Assembly: GCF_020181615.1 (NCBI RefSeq)
Contig: NZ_CP084029.1
Location: forward strand, 2,386,782-2,450,781
DNA: 64,000 nucleotides
From: [Mycobacterium] crassicus
GTDB taxonomy: Bacteria; Actinomycetota; Actinomycetes; Mycobacteriales; Mycobacteriaceae
Reading direction: 5' to 3'
Shown here: positions 8,497-17,131 of the stretch, piece by piece
How the letters are laid out: every line of letters starts with the position of its first letter
How positions within the stretch are numbered: position 1 is the first letter of the stretch
Program-made: the position numbers and the translations under genes
The notes under the pieces: generated by a model
What the model was told of the DNA's origin: nothing
Databases searched by the model: none
The model's input: only the letters and a program-made list of their open reading frames with translations

Positions 8497-9432
8497 TCAG
8501 AACCGTCCGCTGCGCGACCGAGCGTTGTCGAGTACCGCTTCGATGTCGCCCCACGTCCGGCGAATGATCTCCGCCACCGGCAGCAGATCGACGATCCGTG
8601 ACGACACTTGGCCGGTGTTGGCGACGCTGGCCTCCATGTCGCCGTCGAAGTACAGCTCGGTGACTTTGCCCAGAAGTTGGGCATCCGGGTCGTGGGCGGC
8701 GACACGAGCCGCCAGCCCCGTTCGCAAGACCCGCATGGTGGGATTGCCGGGAATGTCGAGAAGTATTGTGCCGGAATCGTTTGCCGTCACAATCGCGTCC
8801 TTGAAATTCGCGTGCACGGCGGACTCCTGGCTGGCCAGCATCCGGGTGCCCATCTGTACGCCCTCGGCGCCCAACACCAGTGCCGCCGCCGCCGACCGGG
8901 CGTCGCGCATGCCGCCCGCGGCGATGATCGGCAGGTGTACGTTCTCGGCGACCAGGGGGAGTAGCACCATCGTGGAGGCGCCGAGCAGGGATTTGAAACC
9001 GCCGCCCTCGACGCCCTCGACAACCAGCGCATCGACCCCGGCGTCGGCCGCCTTGTGCGCGCCCTTGAGCGACCCGACAACATGCACCACCGTCATGCCG
9101 GCGTCGTGCAGCCGCGCGGTGAACAACGACGGATCACCGGCCGAGGTGAACACGTGGCGCACTCCGGCCTCGGCCAAGACCTCGACGATCGACGGGTCCT
9201 TCTTCCATCCCTGGATCATCAGGTTCGCCGCCACCGGCTTGTCGGTGAGCTCACGCACCCGCGCCAGGTCAGCACGCCCGTCGGGCGTGAGCGTCTCGAC
9301 CATTCCGAGCCCGCCCGCCTCGGACACCGCGGCGGCGAGCTCGGCGCGCGCGATGTAGGTCATCGGGGCCTGGACGACGGGGTACTGGACCCCGAGCAGG
9401 GACTGGATGCGGTTGGCCACGGGATTATTCAA
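8497..9432 (-). CDS. Nitronate monooxygenase / 2-nitropropane dioxygenase-like flavoprotein
   Basis: The 311-residue TIM-barrel flavoprotein shows the family's VVQAPMTYIARAELAAAVSEAGG opening in two parts (VVQAPM, then LAAAVSEAGGLGM), the VVEGVEGGGF segment, LPIIAAGGMRDARSAAAAL and the LGAEGVQMGTRML motif that holds the FMN phosphate. Enzymes of this family oxidise nitronates or act as NAD(P)H:flavin oxidoreductases. The TTG at 9432 is the earliest start; a GTG at 9420 is an alternative. The operon partner downstream is an amino acid permease. Confidence 0.82.
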   Translation of the reverse strand: MNNPVANRIQSLLGVQYPVVQAPMTYIARAELAAAVSEAGGLGMVETLTPDGRADLARVRELTDKPVAANLMIQGWKKDPSIVEVLAEAGVRHVFTSAGDPSLFTARLHDAGMTVVHVVGSLKGAHKAADAGVDALVVEGVEGGGFKSLLGASTMVLLPLVAENVHLPIIAAGGMRDARSAAAALVLGAEGVQMGTRMLASQESAVHANFKDAIVTANDSGTILLDIPGNPTMRVLRTGLAARVAAHDPDAQLLGKVTELYFDGDMEASVANTGQVSSRIVDLLPVAEIIRRTWGDIEAVLDNARSRSGRF

Positions 9433-9450
9433 ACATTCCGGGCGCGCGCC

Positions 9451-10107
9451 TCAGCGTGCCAGACCGTGCAGATTCTTGGCCGTCTTGGACGTAGGCACTG
9501 TGGACTGGTCCGGGTATGTGCTGAGCAGTCGGTCGGCGGTTCCGGTAGTGGTGATGGTGAACCAGTAGCGCTCGTTCTTGAAGTGGTGTCGTCGGTGATT
9601 ACGCCAAATCGCTTTATAAAAACGCGTTTTCGGCTTGTAGTCGGTGTGGATGAGGTAATGCGTCCACTCGTAGACCAGCCCGATTCCGGTCAAGAAGACC
9701 ACGGATGTCAGCCCGAGACCGAGTCGACCGGACAGTAGCAACGGCACAGCGACGGCAGCCGGAATCAACCACAGCAACGTCTGGCTCGGTATGAAGATGA
9801 GCTCGAGTTGCCGCGGGTCACGGTGATGCGCGCGATGTTTGCGCGCCAGCAGCGGGTCCAGGGTGAGCCGGCCGACTGAGCGCGGTCGCCAATGCAGGAT
9901 GCCGACATGGATGCCCCATTCGCTGAGCGGAAACGTGAGCACCAGGATCGCCGGCACCACGAAGTCGGTGAGCTGCCAGCCGCCGATGATGATCCGGGCG
10001 GTCAACGCCACGACGAACGGCAGCGCGAGGGCCCAGGGGGACGGGTGGCGCCAGAACTGCCGAACCGCATCGGACAAGGTGAAGCTGCCACGTGCCTGGG
10101 TTGTCAT
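9451..10107 (-). CDS. Sterol desaturase / fatty acid hydroxylase superfamily membrane protein
   Basis: The 218-residue protein has several membrane segments and the histidine clusters of the non-haem diiron fatty acid hydroxylase superfamily: [20 protein letters not shown] and [15 protein letters not shown]. These eight or more histidines would ligate two irons and hydroxylate or desaturate a lipid. The start codon overlaps the stop of the FadR-type regulator by 4 bp (ATGA), so the two are translationally coupled. The regulator may therefore control this lipid-modifying enzyme. The substrate is unknown. Confidence 0.83.
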   Translation of the reverse strand: MTTQARGSFTLSDAVRQFWRHPSPWALALPFVVALTARIIIGGWQLTDFVVPAILVLTFPLSEWGIHVGILHWRPRSVGRLTLDPLLARKHRAHHRDPRQLELIFIPSQTLLWLIPAAVAVPLLLSGRLGLGLTSVVFLTGIGLVYEWTHYLIHTDYKPKTRFYKAIWRNHRRHHFKNERYWFTITTTGTADRLLSTYPDQSTVPTSKTAKNLHGLAR

Positions 10108-10826
10108 CGCTGTCCCTCCAAGCCGGACAGCGCGGTGAGCAGGTCGCGGGTGGCCGGCTCAAGGAGTTTGACCGCGGCGCGTTTGGCGGCCGCCGGATCA
10201 CCGGCGGTGATCGCCTGCGCCACCCGCCGGTACTGCTCTGGGCGACTGACTTCTGCCGACATCACCGTGGCGAGGGCTGCGAGGGCCGGTTCGTAGGTGG
10301 CACGCAGCGTGTTGAACATCAGCCGGAAGACGATGGAGTCGGCGGCGTCGACGACGTGGTCCCAGAACGTCAGGGCGGCACGTTGACGCTCCACCGGATC
10401 CTCTTCGGCGGCCAGCGCATTCACGGCACTGTCGAGTACGGCGGTCGCCTCCGGTCCGCTGCGTTGCGCGGCCAGTTCGGCAACCTTGGGACCGTTGTGC
10501 AGCCGGGCCTCCAAGATGCTGCGCACGACGGTCAGGTCTGGCTGGTCCCCGCGGAGCAACAGGCGCGGCAGTAGGTCGAGACCTGCGTGATGGCGGTAGT
10601 CCCGCACGGTGGTGGCGTCCCCATGGCGTACTTCGACGAGGCCTGCCGCGTTGAGTCGCGTGAGCGCCTCACGAACCGCGGGCCGGGATACGCCCAGGAC
10701 CTCCGCGAGTCTGCGCTCATTGGGCAGTGCCTCGCCGGGTGCGATTTCACCGCTGAGCACATCGGACATGATCTGCTCGAAGACGTGATCGGGGATCGAT
10801 TGTCGAGTCACCTGCCGCAGGGCCAT
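10104..10826 (-). CDS. GntR-family (FadR subfamily) transcriptional regulator
   Basis: This is a 240-residue regulator. The winged HTH at residues about 10-75 contains [20 protein letters not shown], the classic GntR recognition region. The C-terminal about 150 residues are helical and look like an FCD/FadR ligand-binding domain, which commonly senses acyl-CoA or organic acids. It is the first gene of a two-gene operon with the sterol-desaturase-like gene. The 127 bp upstream (10827-10953) contains short dyad-like pieces such as CCGGAAAGGTGGCC and CACCGGAAAGCGGCC, which share GGAAAG-GGCC elements and could be operator sites. Confidence 0.85.
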   Translation of the reverse strand: MALRQVTRQSIPDHVFEQIMSDVLSGEIAPGEALPNERRLAEVLGVSRPAVREALTRLNAAGLVEVRHGDATTVRDYRHHAGLDLLPRLLLRGDQPDLTVVRSILEARLHNGPKVAELAAQRSGPEATAVLDSAVNALAAEEDPVERQRAALTFWDHVVDAADSIVFRLMFNTLRATYEPALAALATVMSAEVSRPEQYRRVAQAITAGDPAAAKRAAVKLLEPATRDLLTALSGLEGQR

Positions 10827-10953
10827 ACCGTCAACATGCCGGAAAGGTGGCCAGAGGTCAAGTGGTCAGACCAGTGATGGTGGAGGAAATGCTGATCACA
10901 CCGGAAAGCGGCCAGAGCGCGTGGTGAGAAGTCGGTAGGTGAGAAGAGGCTGG

Positions 10954-11754
10954 TTAGGAGGCCTCGGCCTGCGCGCAGGGTGCGCTGCCCTCCAGCAGAA
11001 CGCGTGCGACGAGCTCGGGGTTGTCGGCCATCGGCACGTGGCCGCATCCGGGCAGTCGGATGTGGCGGGCCAGAGGGAGTCGCTTTTCGGAGATACGCGC
11101 TTGGTAGGGCAGCAGAATCCGGTCACGCGCGGCCCACGCGACGGTCACCGGAATGTGGGCAGCGATCTCGCGGTCGAACACCTCGGCGGCCGGGAAGATC
11201 TTCTTCATGGCGGGGATGGCCCGCCGCATGCCGTTGAGATCGCCCACAAACTCGTCGGCCGGAATCCTCTCGGGGTGGGCCGACACCACCCCGCCCATCA
11301 TCCGCCGCGCCCGCGGCGAACGCGCGAGCGTCGGCACCACGGGTGCCAGCAGTCGCGCGCTGGCGGTCAGCAACCGGAAGATCAGCCGAACGTAGGCGAA
11401 GTCGATGGAGTTGTGCCAGTACGCCGCGGGGGAGAGCACGGTCGCGCTCGCGACCAGGTCGTCGGCGGCGGCCTCCATCGCCACCCGACCGCCCAGAGAG
11501 TTTCCGGCGATGTGCGGGCGCTCGAGCCCCAACTGGTCGAAGAACTCGACGAGCTCGATGCGCAGGGTCCCCTGTACGTCGCCGTCGCGGACCACCAGGT
11601 CGTGCGATTCGCCGTGGCCGGGCAGATCGAAGAGCACCACGGTGCGGTGATCGGTCAGGTGCTCCAGCACCGGATACCAGGCCTGCCTGCGGTGCGTGAT
11701 CCCGTGGACGAGCACCAAGGGCTCACCGGTGCCGTGGATCTCGTGTTTGAGCAT
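10954..11754 (-). CDS. Alpha/beta hydrolase (serine esterase/lipase type)
   Basis: The 266-residue protein has the LVHGITHRRQAWYPV oxyanion segment, the nucleophile elbow GNSLGGRVA, an acid residue in WAARDRI and the histidine in GCGHVPMADNP, so the Ser-Asp-His triad is complete. The start ATG at 11754 has AGGGAG about 8 bases upstream; a longer open frame to 12042 runs through the neighbouring oxidoreductase remnant and is rejected. It lies 55 bp downstream of the interrupted GMC oxidoreductase on the same strand and was probably in the same operon. Confidence 0.83.
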   Translation of the reverse strand: MLKHEIHGTGEPLVLVHGITHRRQAWYPVLEHLTDHRTVVLFDLPGHGESHDLVVRDGDVQGTLRIELVEFFDQLGLERPHIAGNSLGGRVAMEAAADDLVASATVLSPAAYWHNSIDFAYVRLIFRLLTASARLLAPVVPTLARSPRARRMMGGVVSAHPERIPADEFVGDLNGMRRAIPAMKKIFPAAEVFDREIAAHIPVTVAWAARDRILLPYQARISEKRLPLARHIRLPGCGHVPMADNPELVARVLLEGSAPCAQAEAS

Positions 11755-11809
11755 GGTGACACTCCCTTGTCGCGGGCGGTGAGCTCGACCTGGGGCAACC
11801 GTAGCCTTC

Positions 11810-13495
11810 TTATCCCAGGATCGCCCGCGCAGCGCGCTCAGCGATAAGCATGACCGGCGCGTTGGTGTTGCCGGAAGTGATGGTGGGCATTGCCGAAGCA
11901 TCGGCCACTCGAAGGCCGGCGACGCGGTACACGCGACAGTCGGTGTCGAGCACGGTGGCGGCAGACCGCGGAAGGCCTTGTGTGTCAAAGGCCCCCATCG
12001 CACATGTGCCCACGGGGTGGAAGATCGTCGTACCCAGTTCACGGGCCGCCGTCTGCAGGTCGTCGTCGCTCACGAGTTGCGGACCGGGGAGCAGCTCTTG
12101 CGGGTTGTACCGGGCCAGAGCTGGCGCTGACATGATCTCCCGGGTCATCCGGAGGCCGCGCACGGCGATGTGAAGATCGCTATCGGTGCACAGGTAATTG
12201 CAGAAGATCTTCGGGTAGTTTAGCGGATCTGCGTTGGCTATGCGCACCTGGCCACGCGAGCTGGGTCGCAGATTGCAGACCGAAGGTGTGATCGCTCCGA
12301 AAGAGTGCAGCGGTTCGCCGAACTTGGGCAACGACAGGGGCTGCACATGCCATTCCAAGTCCGGACTGGCCAGCGCGGGATCGCTTTTGGCGAAGGCCCC
12401 CAGCGTGGAGGGCGGCATGGTCATGGGTCCCGATCACAGCAGCAGGTACTGAAGTCCCATGCCCGCACGGGTGATCCAATTCCGGTACAGCGTGTTGACG
12501 GTCGAGGCGCCCTGGACGCGGTAGACCGTTCGAAGCTGCAGGTGGTCCTGGAGGTTTTCGCCCACTCCCGGCAGGTCGACCGCCACCGGCACCTGATGTT
12601 GGGTCAGCAGCTCGGCTGGGCCCAGACCCGAGACCTGCATGAGATGGGGCGAGCCAATCGATCCAGCGCTCAGGATCACCTCGCGGCGGGCACGGACCTC
12701 GACGATCTGGCCGTCTTTGAGCAGTCGCAGACCGGTGACTCGGTGCGAAGCCGTGGTCCAGGCGCCACGACGCTGATCCTGGTGGACCTGGTCATCCATC
12801 AGCAGCCGCAAGGCCTGGGTTTGGGTGTAGACGGTGAGATTGGGCCGGCGGGCGACAGGATGCAGGAAAGCATCGGCCATCGACCAGCGACGGCCGCGCC
12901 GTTGGTTGACGTGAAAGTAGGCGCTGCCCGCGTTGTCGCCCCGGTTGAACTCCTCGATCGGGGCGATGCCCGCCTGGGCAGCGGCGGTCTGCCAGGCATC
13001 CAAGATCTTCCAGCGCACCCGCGGCCGCTCGACGCGGATCTCACCACCGGCGCCGTGCCAGTCATCGGCTCCGCCGAAGTAGTCTTCCAACTGCTTATAG
13101 ATCGCCAGTGTCTCGCCGGGACCGTCTGGGCCATCCCACAGCCATCGGTCGTCACCGGTGGCCTGCGCCCACAGGTCGTAATCGCTCGACTGTCCACGCA
13201 TGTGGATCATGGCGTTGATCGACGAGCAGCCGCCGATCACGCGGCCCCGCGCGTAGTGAATGCTGCGGCCGGCCAGACCTGGATCGGCCTCGGTCGTGAA
13301 GCACCAGTCGGTGTGGGGGTTGGCGATGGTGTACAGGTAACCCACCGGCACCTTGATCCAGAATCGGTTGTCCTTGCCGCCGGCCTCGATCAAGAGCACA
13401 CGGTGCTCAGGGTTAGCACTGAGCCGATTGGCGAGCAGGCAGCCCGCACTGCCTGCTCCCACGATGATGAAGTCGAAATCGGCGACGGAACTCAT
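11810..13495 (-). pseudogene. GMC-family (choline dehydrogenase-like) oxidoreductase with in-frame TGA
   Basis: Two same-frame pieces form one GMC flavoenzyme. The first 353 codons from ATG 13495 carry the FAD-binding IIVGAGSAGCLLANRL motif, GCSSINAMIHMRG, and the GSIGSPHLMQVSGLGP signature. A TGA at 12434-12436 follows ...GLQYLLL. Translation would resume as SGPMTMPPSTLGAF and run to the normal end with HPVGTCAMG, RVADASAMP and GNTNAPVMLIAERAA. The frame is not shifted: a single base change, for example CGA to TGA, would explain it. The combined length (about 561 residues) is normal. Either the gene is newly inactivated, the stop is read through, or the base is a sequencing error. Confidence 0.85.
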
Positions 13496-13714
13496 TCCGG
13501 CATCGTTCCTCCATGGCGTCGGATGCGTGTTCCAGTGTGCGTGATGACCGCCCGGTAGGTGCACATTCCCGTACGGGCTGTGGCTGTCCGGTCACCTGCG
13601 AACCGAACCCGTCCGATGGCGCGGCAACCGACGCGAGGACGTCCCCAACGCGTCATGAAAGTCGTTGGGGCTAGATGAGACGACGTAGCTCGACTGGTCG
13701 TTGAGGGCCGTTGA

Positions 13715-14422
13715 TCAGAACAGCGCGTTGAAGTCGGCCATCAGCTGACTCAAATCTGCTGACGCAGAATCAGGCTCGACCGTGGGTAATTCAAACAGCG
13801 TCAAAAATGGCGGCTGCCCCTCAAAACTGAGCACATCTTTGAAGCCCGCAGCATCGCTGATGAAGGTATTGGTCAGTCCGACCCCGTTACCGAAGAACCC
13901 CTGCACGGTGAATGCGTCAGCGAACCCGACTATCGGGTCATTCAGATAGGAATTAATGAACAGCGGTTCCACGCCGGATAGCCCGAGTTGCACAGGGGTG
14001 AAAGGGAATAGCGCCAACTCATCTACAGTGGTCCCGACGTGGGGGAACGGGGAGCCGTCGAGGAGTGCGGCAACTTCTGAGTGGCTCGCGCTTCCCAAAA
14101 TCGGCATGTCGTACGACGGCATATAGGAAATAGTCTCGTGGGCTGTGTACCACCCATCAGTCACCGGTAAGCCGACGGGATCGAGGTGGTGTGTGTATGT
14201 CGCGATGTTCCCGTTAGAGGCCGTCGGCAATATGGCTAGTTCACCGGGGAGTTTCGCCACCGGGTATGGCGTTGACGAGATCGAGAGATAGGGCCAGGCG
14301 TCATCGATGGCGTCAGCGCCGGCGACTGGACTCGCGGCGAGGGCCAGGCCAATGCCGGCACCGAAAGTAACTCCGAGAAGCGCGATTACGCGGCGCGAGT
14401 GCAACAACGGATGAGTCGGCAT
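13715..14422 (-). CDS. Secreted hypothetical protein
   Basis: This 235-residue protein is not recognised. It has a clear signal peptide (HSRRVIALLGVTFGAGIGLA, ending near SPVAGA-DA), which contains an RR pair but no strict Tat motif. The mature part is acidic and rich in Phe, Pro, Gly and Ser, with no cysteine. The ATG at 14422 is preferred over 14437 because GGGAGA lies 7 bases upstream. A general likeness to other mycobacterial exported proteins with an Asp/Ala-rich cleavage site is seen, but no domain can be named. It stands alone, 220 bp from the GMC gene. Confidence 0.65.
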   Translation of the reverse strand: MPTHPLLHSRRVIALLGVTFGAGIGLALAASPVAGADAIDDAWPYLSISSTPYPVAKLPGELAILPTASNGNIATYTHHLDPVGLPVTDGWYTAHETISYMPSYDMPILGSASHSEVAALLDGSPFPHVGTTVDELALFPFTPVQLGLSGVEPLFINSYLNDPIVGFADAFTVQGFFGNGVGLTNTFISDAAGFKDVLSFEGQPPFLTLFELPTVEPDSASADLSQLMADFNALF

Positions 14423-14682
14423 CGCGGGTTCTCCCATCGGATGTCAGCGGTACAATACTGCCGAAAATTACTACGGTTATGAACAGTAACATCTGTTGCA
14501 AAAAGGCGTACCGGTTGCAGATGTGGGAGCGGGCGTGCGGCCGTTGCAGGTCGAGGTGCCTGACGTGCGCACAGAGGGTTCTGCCGCCGAGGTGCATCGT
14601 CAGGTGTCGTCAGGGGCTACATCCGGATGGTTGCCGGATGCCGCCAACTATCCGGTGTTCACGCTCGCCGGGTTGTGACGGC
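14423..14682 (+). other. Intergenic stretch with a possible gene remnant (14496-14678)
   Basis: The stretch contains one plus-strand open frame of about 60 codons with coding-like third-position GC. It includes the segment VRPLQVEVPDVRTEGSA, then NYPVFTLAGL before the stop. The opening recalls short mycobacterial ESX/WXG-type proteins, but it ends too early to be one. It may be a truncated remnant at the left edge of the accessory region. No ribosome binding site stands out. Confidence 0.2.
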
Positions 14683-14892
14683 TCACGCGACACTGCTGAC
14701 GATCGCGATAACCAGCCCGACCAGGGTCAGCACCCCGACCATCACCGCGGCGGCGATCGCCCGGCCTCGGCGGTGCCGGCGTGCGTGGTAAATCGCCACC
14801 GCGATGCCGGTGAAGATCAACGCTGGATAGGTCGCCAGCCCCACCGTCAGCGCCGCCGCTGACGCAGCGCTGGCCAGGGTCACATTGTCCAC
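14683..14892 (-). CDS. Small membrane protein, two transmembrane segments
   Basis: The 69-residue protein has two hydrophobic helices (about residues 10-35 and 45-68) joined by the basic loop YHARRHRRGR, which would place the loop in the cytoplasm. No enzyme motif is present. Small two-helix proteins of this kind are common in mycobacteria and mostly uncharacterised. It is the last gene before the first 39-bp repeat of the accessory region. Confidence 0.5.
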   Translation of the reverse strand: MDNVTLASAASAAALTVGLATYPALIFTGIAVAIYHARRHRRGRAIAAAVMVGVLTLVGLVIAIVSSVA

Positions 14893-15001
14893 GCCGTCAG
14901 CTTACGGCGCGAAGTGTCTTGCAATGCAGCCGAGAACGACCCGAGGCGCGGTGGCCGCCAGGAGATCACGCGATAATTCATCAGATGCAATATGCAGTGG
15001 C

Positions 15002-15040
15002 TTACTGGTAACCCGCCGTATTCGATCCGGTCGTATTCCT
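15002..15040 (+). repeat. 39-bp direct repeat, copy A
   Basis: This is the first of three near-identical copies (others at 16094 and 16970). The shared core is GGTAACCCGCCGTATTCGA followed, after a variable 6 bases, by CGTATTCCT. The word CGTATTC occurs twice within each copy. A further upstream CATCAGATG word is shared with copy C. It lies between the small membrane protein and the YaeQ gene. Confidence 0.75.
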
Positions 15041-15105
15041 CGCCGCCGAGGGCGACGAAGCAGTCGAGACGAGGAGAGTAGCCCAAACACCTCTAGCTCA
15101 GAAGT

Positions 15106-15657
15106 TCACTCCAACGGCTTGGGTGTGAAGGTGACGTCGACTCCGCCTACGGTCATCGTCACCTGAGCTTCGATCACCATCACCTGCGCCGAGACCCGTC
15201 GGTCGACGGTCTGGGCCAGTTGCTGCACAGGTGCGTGCGGTATCTGCACCACCGACAGGTTCGACAGCCCAGCCACTTTGGGGCCGACGGTGCGCCACCA
15301 GGTGGCCACGCCGGCGGCGAACGGGAACAGCAGCACCTGGTCGGCCTGGCTGGCCGCCTTGCCCAAGGCGCGTTCGTCGGGCTGGCCGACGTTGACCCAC
15401 TCCAGGATCCGACCGGTGTAGTCGGCGAGCCGCAAGTCCGGTACGCCAGGGGTGGACAGGCCCGCCCCGAACGTCAACTCGCCGTCGACCTCGCTGAGTC
15501 GGTGTGCGCGCAACCCGAACGCCAACAACCGCACCATCATCCGCTCATCGGTTTCACTGGGATGACGGGCCACGGTCAGCGTGTGATCGGCGTAGTAACC
15601 GTGATCGACATCGGAGACGCCAAGTTCGACTTTGAACACTGTTGCAGAAAGGGCCAC
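15106..15657 (-). CDS. YaeQ family protein
   Basis: The 183-residue protein has the YaeQ family features: the opening ALSATVFKVELGVSD, the YYADHTLTVARHPSETDERM segment, RLLAFGL, and the EWVNVGQPDERALGKAAS segment. The fold is PD-(D/E)XK nuclease-like, and the E-x-D...G(Q)P-DE residues recall that core. The biological role is unclear; E. coli and Salmonella YaeQ was linked to haemolysin/RfaH suppression, but that remains weakly understood. It is flanked by repeat A and an orphan MazF. Confidence 0.82.
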   Translation of the reverse strand: MALSATVFKVELGVSDVDHGYYADHTLTVARHPSETDERMMVRLLAFGLRAHRLSEVDGELTFGAGLSTPGVPDLRLADYTGRILEWVNVGQPDERALGKAASQADQVLLFPFAAGVATWWRTVGPKVAGLSNLSVVQIPHAPVQQLAQTVDRRVSAQVMVIEAQVTMTVGGVDVTFTPKPLE

Positions 15658-15721
15658 GTCCTAGTGTCCACCCAGGTGGTGTCCGTGGAGCAGTCGGGCC
15701 GCCTCAAGAGCTTCGTGACGA

Positions 15722-16054
15722 GTGAACCGAGGGGAGATCTGGACCGTGGCGGGTGGCGTTTATGCCGCGAAGCCGCGTCCCGCGGTGATCATCCAAGACG
15801 ACCTGTTCGATGGTACGAGTTCGGTGACTGTCGCTCCGATGACCGGCATGCTGTTGGATGCGTCGCTGATGCGTATTCGGATAGCCGGCGGCGGCGACCG
15901 GTTATCCGGACTGGACCACGACAGTGACGTGATGGTCGATAAGCTCACAACCGTCGGAAGGTCGAATGTCCACTCCCGACTAGGTCGGTTGACAGCGGAG
16001 CAAGTCGTCGAGGTCGAGCGAGCGATGATGGCATTTCTCGGCCTTGCTCGATAG
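15722..16054 (+). CDS. mazF: MazF-family endoribonuclease toxin without visible antitoxin
   Basis: The 110-residue protein starts at GTG. It has the MazF opening NRGEIWTVAGGVYAAKPRPA, the VTVAPMT strand and the late VMVDKLTTVGRSNVHSRLG segment, typical of actinobacterial MazF. It should cut mRNA at short specific sequences. MazF toxins normally follow a 70-90 codon antitoxin gene, but only 64 bp separate it from the YaeQ start on the other strand, and no antitoxin frame is found there. It is either an orphan, silenced by a distant antitoxin, or the antitoxin was lost when YaeQ was joined. Copy B of the repeat follows its stop. Confidence 0.78.
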   Translation: MNRGEIWTVAGGVYAAKPRPAVIIQDDLFDGTSSVTVAPMTGMLLDASLMRIRIAGGGDRLSGLDHDSDVMVDKLTTVGRSNVHSRLGRLTAEQVVEVERAMMAFLGLAR

Positions 16055-16074
16055 GCGAGGGCCGTGGGCCGCAG

Positions 16075-16117
16075 TCGAATACGGCGCCGGGCTTTACCGG
16101 TAACCCGCCGTATTCGA
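16075..16117. repeat. 12-bp inverted repeat around repeat copy B
   Basis: TCGAATACGGCG (16075-16086) and CGCCGTATTCGA (16106-16117) are perfect inverted complements with 19 bases between them. The right arm is part of the 39-bp repeat. It lies 21 bp after the orphan mazF stop and could act as a terminator, operator or recombination site. Confidence 0.6.
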
Positions 16118-16132
16118 TTCCGCCGTATTCCT
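16094..16132 (+). repeat. 39-bp direct repeat, copy B
   Basis: The copy has the same GGTAACCCGCCGTATTCGA core as copies A and C. Its second half reads CCGCCGTATTCCT, where the others have GTCGTATTCCT, so the internal word CCGCCGTATTC is perfectly duplicated here. It lies between the orphan mazF and the antitoxin-MazF pair. Confidence 0.75.
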
Positions 16133-16308
16133 TGCCCAGGCAGTCCGGCGGACCGCGACCGACGCCTCGCTGCAGAATGTGGGGGTCGCCCTACCCAGGG
16201 CAGAAGAGCAAGGGGCTGGCCGCACCCGAATCTTGCCTGGCGTTCATTTGCTGAACACGCGGGACGATCCGGAAGACTCAGTGTCTACATTTCGTCTACA
16301 CTGGCGCC

Positions 16309-16542
16309 ATGGCAGCAGAAACCACAACTGTCCGAGTCCGCCGTCCCGATTCCGAGCGGCTGCAATCTCTAGCCAAGGCTCGTCAAACCGCCGTCGTCGA
16401 CGTCGTGCACGCAGCGATCGACGCCTTGGAGCGGCAGGAATTCCTGCGGGGGCTCAACGGGGATTACCAGCGCCTGCGCAACGACCCCGAACTGTGGGAG
16501 CGATACCTGGCCGAGCGTCGCGAGTGGGACACACTGGCTTGA
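16309..16542 (+). CDS. Antitoxin of a MazEF-like pair
   Basis: The 77-residue protein precedes and overlaps a MazF gene. Its N-terminus, ETTTVRVRRPDSERLQSLA, followed by VVDVVHAAIDAL, fits a ribbon-helix-helix DNA-binding domain. The C-terminal half, rich in charged residues (DPELWERYLAERREWD), would wrap the toxin. It should neutralise the toxin and repress its own promoter. The upstream 250 bp holds repeat copy B and a short AT-rich stretch with TTCGTCTACACTGGC just before the ATG. Confidence 0.75.
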   Translation: MAAETTTVRVRRPDSERLQSLAKARQTAVVDVVHAAIDALERQEFLRGLNGDYQRLRNDPELWERYLAERREWDTLA

Positions 16543-16874
16543 TCTGGCGAGGGGAGGTCTACAACGTCGATCTCGGCCAACCGGTCGGACACGAGCCAGC
16601 CTTTCGCCGCCCGGCGGTGGTGGTCTCGGTCGACATTCTCAACAACGGACCGGGCGGTCTGGTGGTCGTCGTCCCGATCACGACCGCTGGTTACGGCCTG
16701 CGAAGCCATGTCGAACTGGAGCCTGAGGCCAGTGGGCTGGACCACACCTCGTACGCGCGCTGCGACCAACTGCGAGTCGTCTCGGTCGAACGGCTGTCAT
16801 CTCGCCAGGGAATGATCGGCCCAGATCAGATGCAGGCCATTGACCAAGCTCTACGCTTTGTCCTCGATCTGTGA
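16539..16874 (+). CDS. mazF: MazF-family endoribonuclease toxin
   Basis: The 111-residue toxin starts at TTG overlapping the antitoxin stop by 4 bp, so translation is coupled. MazF landmarks are IWRGEVYNVDLGQ, FRRPAVVVSVDILN, the VVVVPITTA strand, and YARCDQLRVVSVERL. It is an mRNA interferase by family membership. The sequence differs clearly from the orphan MazF at 15722, so the two probably have different targets and are not a recent duplication. Confidence 0.82.
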   Translation: MIWRGEVYNVDLGQPVGHEPAFRRPAVVVSVDILNNGPGGLVVVVPITTAGYGLRSHVELEPEASGLDHTSYARCDQLRVVSVERLSSRQGMIGPDQMQAIDQALRFVLDL

Positions 16875-16969
16875 TGCTCGGCTATCGGCATCGTCGGACG
16901 AAAATAATTGGGGTGCAGCGCAACACGGTCCGGTTCGGCGGGAGTTTCATCAGATGAACATGGCGTACT

Positions 16970-17008
16970 TTACTGGTAACCCGCCGTATTCGATCTGGTC
17001 GTATTCCT
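16970..17008 (+). repeat. 39-bp direct repeat, copy C
   Basis: The copy is nearly identical to copy A. The core GGTAACCCGCCGTATTCGA is unchanged, and both share a CATCAGATG word about 20 bases upstream. It lies between the antitoxin-MazF pair and the Fic toxin gene. Confidence 0.75.
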
Positions 17009-17131
17009 CCGGCGCGGCCAGGGTGGATCAGTAGCGGTGGGAGAGTGCCGAGGGGCTGGCGGGCGGCCCCAAGTGGCTGTCATCCGAGCGTGATCGCCAC
17101 GCGCCGATATGTTTGCTGAACCGCCGCGTGA

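Noticed and set aside
10954..12042. A 362-codon frame covering the hydrolase plus part of the GMC remnant
   Set aside because: The extra N-terminal part lies antisense-frame within the GMC gene; the hydrolase has its own ribosome binding site and start at 11754.
15661..15745. Minus-strand peptide ending in HEALEAARLLHG upstream of the orphan mazF, as a possible antitoxin
   Set aside because: The open stretch is only about 30 codons, overlaps mazF itself and has no proper start; it is more likely chance.
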